Shown here: positions 6,976 through 11,262 of the stretch, piece after piece
Layout of the letters: every line of letters starts with the position of its first letter
How positions within the stretch are numbered: the stretch's first letter is position 1
Assembly (NCBI GenBank): GCA_014376575.1
Contig: JACMRF010000133.1
Location: forward strand, 1-11,262
DNA: 11,262 bases
Direction: 5' to 3'
DNA from: Undibacterium sp.
GTDB taxonomy: Bacteria; Pseudomonadota; Gammaproteobacteria; Burkholderiales; Burkholderiaceae
Notes under the pieces: model-generated
The model's database searches: none
Told to the model about the DNA's origin: nothing
The model's input: the letters and a program-made list of their open reading frames with translations, nothing else
Program-made: the position numbers and the translations under genes

Positions 6976-7790
6976 GTTGGCTCCTTGTCTGGTTTTTGTT
7001 TTGGGGGTTGGGTTTGGGTCTGTGTGCGAGCAGCTCTGCCTCGTGAGCCGTCGAAGTATTCGCGAATAACAGGATGGTCCATTCTTGATAGCTCAGTCAT
7101 TGAGCCAACGCCGATTACTTTCCCTTCGCCAAGGACCGCGACCCTATCGGTAACTTGCCATAGAAAATCCAGATCATGTGTAATGATCACGATAGTGGAT
7201 TGATATAAGTCATGCAGTGTGCGCACCAAGGCGTCGATGCCTGCAGCGCCACTGGGATCCAGGCCTGCGGTAGGTTCATCCAGGAATAGCAGCTCAGGAT
7301 CAAGTGCTAATGCGCGTGCCATCGAGGCACGTTTCAGCATACCACCGCTCAGTTCGGTGGGAAATTGCAAGCCTGTTTCTGGTGCCAGTCCACTGAGTGT
7401 CAACTTCCAGGCGGCTACCTCATTGATGAGAGTCGCATCGAGATCAGTGTGTTCTTGCAGCGGCAGAGCGATGTTATCGCGGACATTGAGTGTCCCAAAT
7501 AAGCCACCATGCTGAAACATGACGCCCCAACGCTGGCGCAAGTTGATTTCTTGTTCAGCACTGAGCGCAGAAATGTCAGTATTGAGTATTTTGATAGAAC
7601 CTGAGTCCGGGCGGTGCAGCATGATCATCTCGCGCAACAGTGTCGATTTGCCTGATCCGCTGCCGCCGACGATCGCAAAAATCTCGCCGCGTTGCACATC
7701 AAGATCTAGATTCTCATGCACGACATGATCACCAAAGCGCGTACATACCTGACGCATTTCAACCACATTTTTTGATTCATTGCTCATCAT
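6960..7790 (-). CDS. MlaF-type ATP-binding protein of the MCE lipid transporter
   Basis: A 276-aa ABC ATPase with all key motifs: Walker A GGSGSGKST (42-50), Q-loop Gln93 in MFQHGGLF, signature LSGGMLKRASMARA (147-160), Walker B LLFLDEP (167-173) and switch His205 in IITHDLDF. The LSGGM-x-KRA form is characteristic of MlaF/Ttg2A ATPases of MCE systems rather than nutrient importers. It would sit on the cytoplasmic side of the STAS-MlaE permease and power lipid transfer. After residue 250 there is a basic, low-complexity tail (RAARTQTQTQPPKQKPDKE), whose final codons overlap the start of the MCE gene. In MlaF a C-terminal extension helps dimer contact, but this tail looks different and disordered. 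The start is ATG 7790 or the next codon, also ATG; there is no clear Shine-Dalgarno, and the gap from the permease stop is 24 bases. Confidence 0.93.
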   Translation of the reverse strand: MMSNESKNVVEMRQVCTRFGDHVVHENLDLDVQRGEIFAIVGGSGSGKSTLLREMIMLHRPDSGSIKILNTDISALSAEQEINLRQRWGVMFQHGGLFGTLNVRDNIALPLQEHTDLDATLINEVAAWKLTLSGLAPETGLQFPTELSGGMLKRASMARALALDPELLFLDEPTAGLDPSGAAGIDALVRTLHDLYQSTIVIITHDLDFLWQVTDRVAVLGEGKVIGVGSMTELSRMDHPVIREYFDGSRGRAARTQTQTQPPKQKPDKEPTWTQK

Positions 7791-7814
7791 AGATTAAGGG
7801 GGAAGGATGTCATG

Positions 7815-8948
7815 TCAAAGATTTAGGATGTTCAAGATAACGGAGAACAAGGCGTCTAGAACGATGACGATAAAGATTGATTGCACCACGCTACGGGTGG
7901 TCTGGCGACCGACGCTGTCGGCGTTTGCTTTTGTCTGAAATCCTTGGTAACAGCCAATCATGGCGATGACAAAAGCAAAGACTACCGCTTTTCCAACACC
8001 GACGAGAAACGTCGGCAGATGCACTTCATTGCCAAAGCGAAATATAAATTCATAAAAGTTGATGTCTAATTGTGAGCGCGCCATGATCATGCCACCCAAC
8101 ACTCCGGTGATGTCGGAAAAAACAGTCAACAAAGGTAATGCAATTATTAAGGCAATTACCTTAGGCAGAACCAATAAGTCGATAGGTGAAATGCCGATCG
8201 TGCGCATGGCATCAATTTCTTCCGTGACCATCATAGTACCGATCTGTGCTGCGTAAGCTGAGCCTGAGCGTCCGGCAATGATGATTGCAGTGATCAAGGG
8301 AGAAAATTCGCGCAGCATTGAATAGCCGACCAGCTCAACAACAAATATATTTGCGCCGTAATGTTTAAGTTGGTCCGCACCCTGATAAGCGACAACAATG
8401 CCAAGTAAAAAAGAAGTTAATCCGATAATCGGCAGTGCATTAAAGCCCGCTATCTGTACATTGCTAAAAACCATGCGCCAGCGCCAGCGCTTTGGGGATG
8501 GCGAAATACGCAGCAAAGCTAGTGCACTTTCACCTATAAAACTGAGGAGTGAAAAAGCGTCTGTCAAGACGGTTTCTGCTGTTCTGCCGATTTGCTCCAG
8601 TCTCGACAGATGGGGTACGACGAGCAGAGGCGTGGCGATTTCTTTTTCTATTACTTCCATTAGTTTTTGGTAATGATCGGGCCAGCCACGCAAGCGTATT
8701 GTTTTTCCGCTATCTCGTATTTTAGTTAATTGCCGCTGCAAGATCCAAACGCCCACGCTGTCCAGTTTTTCCAGTTGAGAGCCGTCTAGCACGATGTCGC
8801 CCGAGATTGAAGCATCGCCTTGCACCGTCATCGTTAATTTTTGCTCTGCGCCCCCTAATGAACTTGCAATCCAGCTTCCGGATAAATTAAATTGTCCAGG
8901 CGCTTTTAGCGAGATGTCTGCAGGTAGAGGCCTGGTTTGCATGTGCAT
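7815..8948 (-). CDS. MlaE-family permease with N-terminal STAS domain
   Basis: A 377-aa protein with two parts. Residues about 18-115 look like a STAS domain: strand-helix pattern with LDGSQLEKLDSVGVWIL (54-70), where Asp-Ser-Val-Gly matches the D-S/T-x-G site of STAS proteins, then KTIRLRGWPDHYQKLMEVI. Residues about 160-377 are an MlaE permease with about five membrane helices and the conserved block IIIAGRSGSAYAAQIGTMMVTEEIDAMRTIGI shown here by its key parts GRSGSAYAAQIG (226-237) and EEIDAMRTIGI (243-253). In E. coli, the STAS protein MlaB is separate from MlaE, so this is a MlaB-MlaE type fusion, a layout known in other bacteria. It is the first gene of the operon permease, ATPase, MCE, lipoprotein. 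The start ATG 8948 lacks a good Shine-Dalgarno; an ATG two codons in is the alternative. Motif A lies about 54 bases upstream. Confidence 0.92.
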   Translation of the reverse strand: MHMQTRPLPADISLKAPGQFNLSGSWIASSLGGAEQKLTMTVQGDASISGDIVLDGSQLEKLDSVGVWILQRQLTKIRDSGKTIRLRGWPDHYQKLMEVIEKEIATPLLVVPHLSRLEQIGRTAETVLTDAFSLLSFIGESALALLRISPSPKRWRWRMVFSNVQIAGFNALPIIGLTSFLLGIVVAYQGADQLKHYGANIFVVELVGYSMLREFSPLITAIIIAGRSGSAYAAQIGTMMVTEEIDAMRTIGISPIDLLVLPKVIALIIALPLLTVFSDITGVLGGMIMARSQLDINFYEFIFRFGNEVHLPTFLVGVGKAVVFAFVIAMIGCYQGFQTKANADSVGRQTTRSVVQSIFIVIVLDALFSVILNILNL

Positions 8949-9001
8949 GTTGTCTAGGTAACGATAAGTTCATAAATTTGCCTTTTTTTTTGTATCGAAT
9001 C

Positions 9002-9017
9002 TGTTCGCTAACGAACA
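9002..9017. promoter_or_regulatory. Palindromic motif A, operator-like, between the MCE operon and small-gene cluster
   Basis: TGTTCG-CTAA-CGAACA, a perfect 6-bp inverted repeat around four bases. It lies 53 bases before the permease gene on the minus strand and before the 25-aa ORF and small lipoprotein on the plus strand. A TTTAAT at 9030-9035 could be a -10 element for rightward transcription. Near-copies occur at 9525-9540, 10464-10479 and 3478-3493, always intergenic. Confidence 0.6.
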
Positions 9018-9054
9018 TACGTGGATGACTTTAATTCCTAGGGAGAAAAAATTA

Positions 9055-9132
9055 ATGAATTCAAGCAACTGTAGGCCGATAAGAATGGCCATAAATTTAC
9101 GTGCTGCAGCGAACAGAGTGTGTCAGATTTAG
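9055..9132 (+). CDS. Possible 25-aa small protein or leader peptide
   Basis: An ATG at 9055 follows a strong ribosome binding site AGGGAGA (9040-9046) by eight bases and opens a 25-codon frame ending in TAG. The peptide is MNSSNCRPIRMAINLRAAAN followed by RVCQI; it is basic, with a cysteine at residues 6 and 23. It has no family I recognise. It stands downstream of motif A and a TTTAAT that could be its -10 element, and 87 bases before the small lipoprotein gene, so it could be a leader peptide or a small protein of that transcript. The ribosome binding site is the main support; the short length means it could be chance. Confidence 0.35.
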   Translation: MNSSNCRPIRMAINLRAAANRVCQI

Positions 9133-9219
9133 CGTAAATACTATGCACTTACCCTGAGGCTATGTCTTTAAAATTTGACAGTTCTAGCTTAGGTTTTCTG
9201 GTTAAATTTTTGGAGAATA

Positions 9220-9414
9220 ATGATGAAATTGAATGTCATCACTTTTATTTTGATTACGGCTAGCCCGATGCTAACTTCCGGATGTAAGAAACCTGCACAG
9301 CCTCCACAGCTAAATGAAGGGGAGCGATTTTATGAGCAAAAATCTGTAGCGCAACCCTCTGCAATGCTGCCACGGATGTTAGATCCAAAAGTACCTAATA
9401 AAGGAGCTGTATAG
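9220..9414 (+). CDS. Small putative lipoprotein
   Basis: A 64-aa protein with a classic short signal peptide: Met-Lys start, hydrophobic core VITFILITASPML, and a lipobox-like TSGC placing the lipidated Cys at residue 22 (21 from the second Met). The residue at -3 is Thr rather than the usual Leu, so the lipobox is slightly unusual. The mature part is only about 42 residues, hydrophilic and Pro-rich (KKPAQPPQLNEGERFYEQ), with no domain I know. Two adjacent ATGs are possible; GGAG at 9212-9215 is four bases before the first and seven before the second, so ATG 9223 is the better start. Small lipoproteins like this are often parts of envelope-stress regulons, which would agree with motif A upstream, but no function can be claimed. 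Confidence 0.65.
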   Translation: MMKLNVITFILITASPMLTSGCKKPAQPPQLNEGERFYEQKSVAQPSAMLPRMLDPKVPNKGAV

Positions 9415-9524
9415 TTATCTCCGTTGCCCAGTCAGGTGGGCGATAGGTCTGGCGAGGCGCACAAGAATGGCAGCAATAAAGATTCGCACAAGCAGAATTA
9501 TTTTTTTATAAAAGAAGGCTCATT

Positions 9525-9540
9525 TGTTCGCTAGCGCACC
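9525..9540. promoter_or_regulatory. Palindromic motif B upstream of the PRC-barrel gene
   Basis: TGTTCG-CTAG-CGCACC, matching motif A at 13 of 16 positions. It ends 61 bases before the PRC-barrel start codon. A TATAGT at 9555-9560 could be the -10 element, putting the motif over or next to the -35 region, where an activator or repressor could act. Confidence 0.55.
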
Positions 9541-9601
9541 GAAAGTAAGTTATCTATAGTTCATCCTTAGTGTTCTTTCTCAACATCATAAAGGAATTAA
9601 A

Positions 9602-10003
9602 ATGAATTATTTAGAACGCGACACTTATGGCATGTACACAAATAATGTAGATAGTGGACCTGGCCCAAGATTGATGGGCGCTAATACATTAATAGGCGAC
9701 AATATATATAACGCCGAAGACGAACATTTAGGTAATATTAAGGAAATTATGCTCGATGTGCAGACCGGTAAAATCGCCTATGCAGTGATGTCTTTTGGCG
9801 GTGTGTTTTCTATTGGTGAGAAATTGTTTGCGGTACCTTGGAGTTCGCTTAAACTTGATCCTGGCAACAAACGGTTTGTACTAAATATTGGTATAGAACG
9901 TTTCAAAAACGCCCCTGGTTTTGATTCTGATAACTGGCCAAATATGGCTGATCAAGCTTGGGTTGATGGTATTCGTACCTACTATGATGCTAGCGGCCAT
10001 TAA
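9602..10003 (+). CDS. PRC-barrel domain protein
   Basis: A 133-aa soluble protein without a signal peptide. Residues about 23-95 form a PRC-barrel: LMGANTLIGDNIYNAEDEHLG, then IKEIMLDVQTGKIAYAVMSFGG, then KLFAVPWSSLKLD (broken here into pieces; the pattern 'G..V.n..ge.lG.i.d..id...G.v.yav...gg......k...vPw..l' is the family hallmark). PRC-barrels occur in the photosynthetic reaction-centre H subunit and the RNA-processing protein RimM, and in many small stand-alone bacterial proteins, often stress-induced, of unknown role. The C-terminal part has NWPNMADQAWVDGIRTYY, common in these stand-alone forms. AAGGA (9591-9595), six bases before ATG 9602, fixes the start. The gene has motif B before it and a strong hairpin after it, so it is probably a single-gene transcript. 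It does not imply photosynthesis. Confidence 0.88.
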   Translation: MNYLERDTYGMYTNNVDSGPGPRLMGANTLIGDNIYNAEDEHLGNIKEIMLDVQTGKIAYAVMSFGGVFSIGEKLFAVPWSSLKLDPGNKRFVLNIGIERFKNAPGFDSDNWPNMADQAWVDGIRTYYDASGH

Positions 10004-10020
10004 TATTTTTTTAATCAAAT

Positions 10021-10046
10021 AAGACAGCCGCATTTGCGGCTGTCTT
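10021..10046. terminator. Strong stem-loop terminator shared by the PRC-barrel and csbD-type genes
   Basis: AAGACAGCCGC (10021-10031) and GCGGCTGTCTT (10036-10046) form a perfect 11-bp stem with an ATTT loop. It lies 17 bases after the PRC-barrel stop, with a T-rich stretch just before it, and 61 bases beyond the stop of the convergent CsbD gene. The stem ends in TTT on the plus strand and reads into a T-containing stretch on the minus strand, so it probably ends transcription from both sides. Confidence 0.8.
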
Positions 10047-10107
10047 TACGTTTGCTTTCATCTGCCGTAATCCTTGTAGTCGGAACAGTAACAGATGATC
10101 GCAATGC

Positions 10108-10293
10108 TTATTTACCGATTTTACTTTGCTTCATGGTAGCTTTTACATCACCAACACTCTCTTGAATATTGCCTAGAATTTGCTTTTTAACTCCCTTTAT
10201 TTGCTGTTCTTTGTTACCGATTAATTTTCCGACTTCCTCTTGCATTTTTCCACCGAATTTTTTTGTTGCGCCCGTTGCTTGATCTTTGTTCAT
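10108..10293 (-). CDS. CsbD-family small stress protein
   Basis: A 61-aa, highly charged, helical protein without membrane or signal segments. The pattern NKDQATGATKKFGGKMQEE, then VGKLIGNKEQQIKG and a second half repeating the GN-x-Q-E-S-x-G idea (ILGNIQESVGDVK), is the CsbD family, named for a Bacillus subtilis sigma-B-controlled general stress protein; proteobacterial members such as E. coli YjbJ are among the most abundant stress or stationary-phase proteins. The biochemical role is unknown. The length is normal. GAGG (10300-10303 on the minus strand) lies six bases before the ATG and fixes the start. The roughly 170-base leader up to motif C holds a heptamer repeat and a stem-loop. It is convergent with the PRC-barrel gene. 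Confidence 0.9.
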   Translation of the reverse strand: MNKDQATGATKKFGGKMQEEVGKLIGNKEQQIKGVKKQILGNIQESVGDVKATMKQSKIGK

Positions 10294-10325
10294 GATGTGC
10301 CTCTATAGTTAAATATAAATTGGTA

Positions 10326-10352
10326 ACGATAACGAATAACGAATAACGGATA
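10326..10352. repeat. Heptamer tandem repeat in the csbD leader
   Basis: Four head-to-tail units on the plus strand: ACGATA, ACGAATA, ACGAATA, ACGGATA (minus strand unit TATTCGT). They sit 33-59 bases before the csbD start codon. Such repeats can change copy number by slippage, or bind a regulator in phase; the seven-base period does not match a helical turn. Confidence 0.7.
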
Positions 10353-10400
10353 AAACTACCTCGACACAAACTCTATAAGTACAAAGATGAATATGTGTCT

Positions 10401-10432
10401 TTAACCGCACGACAATTTCATCGTGCGCTTAA
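10401..10432 (-). promoter_or_regulatory. Stem-loop in the csbD 5' leader
   Basis: TTAAC-CGCACGA (10401-10412) pairs with TCGTGCG-C-TTAA (10421-10432): seven pairs, one C/C mismatch, then four more A/T pairs, with an 8-base loop. It lies between motif C and the csbD start. No T-run follows on the minus strand, so it is not a terminator; it could shape mRNA stability or translation, or be a protein site. Confidence 0.5.
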
Positions 10433-10463
10433 TTGAAAGATAAATTGTTTTTTAATAGTGTTC

Positions 10464-10479
10464 TGTGCGCTAACAAACA
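10464..10479. promoter_or_regulatory. Palindromic motif C upstream of csbD
   Basis: On the plus strand TGTGCG-CTAA-CAAACA; toward csbD it reads TGTTTG-TTAG-CGCACA. It matches motif A at 14 of 16 positions. A TATTAA at 10452-10457, six bases further on the minus strand, could be the -10 element for csbD, about 160 bases before its ATG. Confidence 0.55.
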
Positions 10480-10491
10480 TAAAATTTCAAT

Positions 10492-10746
10492 CTATGTTTT
10501 ATTTGACATTTTCTGTATAGGCAGCTGATCTCTACTGAATAGACTTAATTGCGCGCTCTGAAGGGGCAGGCAAACAGCCTTTAACCAAGATGTGCAATTG
10601 AGGCTGTAGCTTTTCCACTCAAACAGCGATGGTGTTATTCCCTTAGAAGCAAACTCCGTTAGCGTTTCTACGAAGTAATAGTGGTCTAATGGAAAATCTG
10701 GGTTAATTAGTAATATGGCAGCCTTATTAGTTATTATCGAAAGCAT
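10492..10746 (-). CDS. Hypothetical 84-aa ORF
   Basis: An open frame of 84 codons from ATG 10746, with an in-frame TAG five codons upstream, so the start is limited to this ATG or later. No Shine-Dalgarno is visible. The middle, with NPDFPLDHYYFVETLTEFAS and SLFEWKSYSLN, has a natural protein-like mixture of residues, and the codon use is not unlike its neighbours, but I recognise no family. Its 3' end reaches within about 12 bases of motif C, upstream of csbD on the same strand. It could be a small orphan gene, or a remnant of a larger one. Confidence 0.35.
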   Translation of the reverse strand: MLSIITNKAAILLINPDFPLDHYYFVETLTEFASKGITPSLFEWKSYSLNCTSWLKAVCLPLQSAQLSLFSRDQLPIQKMSNKT

Positions 10747-10887
10747 ACCAAGAAACTAAATGGGGATGGATTTGAATAGAACGCTCGTGAGTGTCAGCAC
10801 GTGGTCAAAAGCGAATACAAGGGCCTAACATCTGCTGCGTATTTACTATAGGCAGTTCGTTGCAGCCAATACGTCAACTATGTATTT

Positions 10888-10913
10888 AAAAAAATCAGAC
10901 AAGCTTGTGCTGA
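10888..10913 (-). terminator. Intrinsic terminator of the TPR-like gene
   Basis: On the minus strand TCAG-C-ACA, loop AGCT, TGTCTGA and then seven T: a seven-pair stem with one bulged C followed directly by a T-run (plus-strand A-run 10888-10894). It begins 23 bases after the stop of the TPR-like gene, which supports that gene ending genuinely at 10937. Confidence 0.65.
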
Positions 10914-10936
10914 GGCTGACGCCTGTTTCGGTTTTT

Positions 10937-11262
10937 CTAAATGCGATAAGGCGTGAGCCTGTCCGCGTTGCGCACCAATAAAAAAATCATTGTGCTGTAA
11001 ATTTTGTGCTTTTTTTCTAATTGTAAAAACGCATCCAATGCGGCCGTATAGTCTTGGCGGTCGAGCCCAAGACTGCCCTGATACTGAAGCGATAAGGCAT
11101 ATGGCCTCGAATTGGCAACTGGGCTGAGTACCTCTAGCGCTTCATGAAGCAAGCCTTGTGCCGTATCCAGATTGCCGATGTAGCGCTGATTTTCTGCCAT
11201 ATGCATCAGGCATGCACCAACACTTCTTAGCCAGTTGGTGGGGCGTGCAAGGTCAAGCGCAC
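10937..11262 (-). CDS. TPR-like protein, C-terminal fragment
   Basis: The frame is open to the right edge, so this is the 3' end of a gene that begins outside the window. The visible 108 residues have paired-helix character with tetratricopeptide spacing: ENQRYIGNLDTAQGLLHEAL is one helix pair (small and large residues at W-x-x-LG-Y-A-F-A-P-like positions) and ALSLQYQGSLGLDRQDYTAA followed by LDAFLQLEKKH the next. TPR repeats are protein-protein scaffolds, so the function depends on the missing N-terminal part, which may hold an enzymatic or signalling domain. The last 20 residues (YSTMIFLLVRNADRLTPYRI) lack repeat character. A terminator follows closely. Whether it continues from a larger sensor, such as a cyclase or a regulator, cannot be judged. 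Confidence 0.65.
   Translation of the reverse strand, partial: ALDLARPTNWLRSVGACLMHMAENQRYIGNLDTAQGLLHEALEVLSPVANSRPYALSLQYQGSLGLDRQDYTAALDAFLQLEKKHKIYSTMIFLLVRNADRLTPYRI

Noticed and set aside
9175..9180. TTGACA, a perfect -35 box before the small lipoprotein.
   Set aside because: No acceptable -10 hexamer lies 16-18 bases downstream, and the start codon is so near that the leader would be almost absent.
9424..9443. Small hairpin TTGCCCA...TGGGCGA after the small lipoprotein gene.
   Set aside because: Only seven pairs with a wobble and no T-run; too weak to be called a terminator.
8957..10332. GGTAACGATAA shared by the regions upstream of the permease and csbD genes.
   Set aside because: An 11-base match in AT-rich intergenic DNA is easily due to chance, and its position relative to motifs A and C differs.
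1..11262. Search for tRNA, rRNA, CRISPR arrays, toxin-antitoxin pairs and phage defence genes.
   Set aside because: None could be supported: there are no regularly spaced direct repeats, no cloverleaf-like sequences noticed and no defence-type domains in the readable proteins.

Overview
The window looks like chromosomal DNA of a moderate-GC betaproteobacterium. The best guess is a member of the Burkholderiales, probably Oxalobacteraceae, judged only from the feel of the protein families and gene order; no marker gene is present to prove it. Both ends cut through genes: the 3' end of a KaiC-like ATPase gene (plus strand) at the left and the 3' end of a TPR-like gene (minus strand) at the right.

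Layout. 2-280: C-terminal tail of a KaiC/RAD55-type ATPase. 281-1219: an AT-rich stretch with one weak ORF (304-594), several hairpins, a degenerate 20-bp tandem repeat resembling the end of an insertion element, and no convincing gene. 1220-3310 (minus): a 696-aa AsmA-family envelope protein. 3311-3579: a divergent intergenic region. 3580-5300 (plus): a two-gene operon of a CurA-type NADPH oxidoreductase and a DJ-1/PfpI (Hsp31-like) protein. 5351-8948 (minus): a four-gene MCE lipid-transport operon in the order STAS-MlaE permease, MlaF-type ATPase, MlaD/MCE protein, auxiliary lipoprotein. 8949-10500: a cluster of small envelope or stress-type genes: a possible 25-aa ORF, a small lipoprotein, a PRC-barrel protein, and a CsbD-family protein convergent to it. 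10492-11262: a weak ORF and the TPR-like gene with its own terminator.

Two themes tie the region together. One is the cell envelope: the MCE transporter, AsmA protein and small lipoprotein all act on the inner membrane, periplasm or outer membrane. The other is stress: CurA and DJ-1/Hsp31 families handle reactive carbonyls, and CsbD and PRC-barrel small proteins are often stress-induced.

The most notable observation is an imperfect palindrome, TGTtCG-CTAa-CGaACA, found four times. It occurs only in intergenic regions: before the MCE operon and small lipoprotein (9002-9017), before the PRC-barrel gene (9525-9540), before csbD (10464-10479), and, more diverged, between asmA and curA (3478-3493). 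It looks like the operator of one regulator controlling a local envelope/stress regulon. This is an inference from sequence alone.
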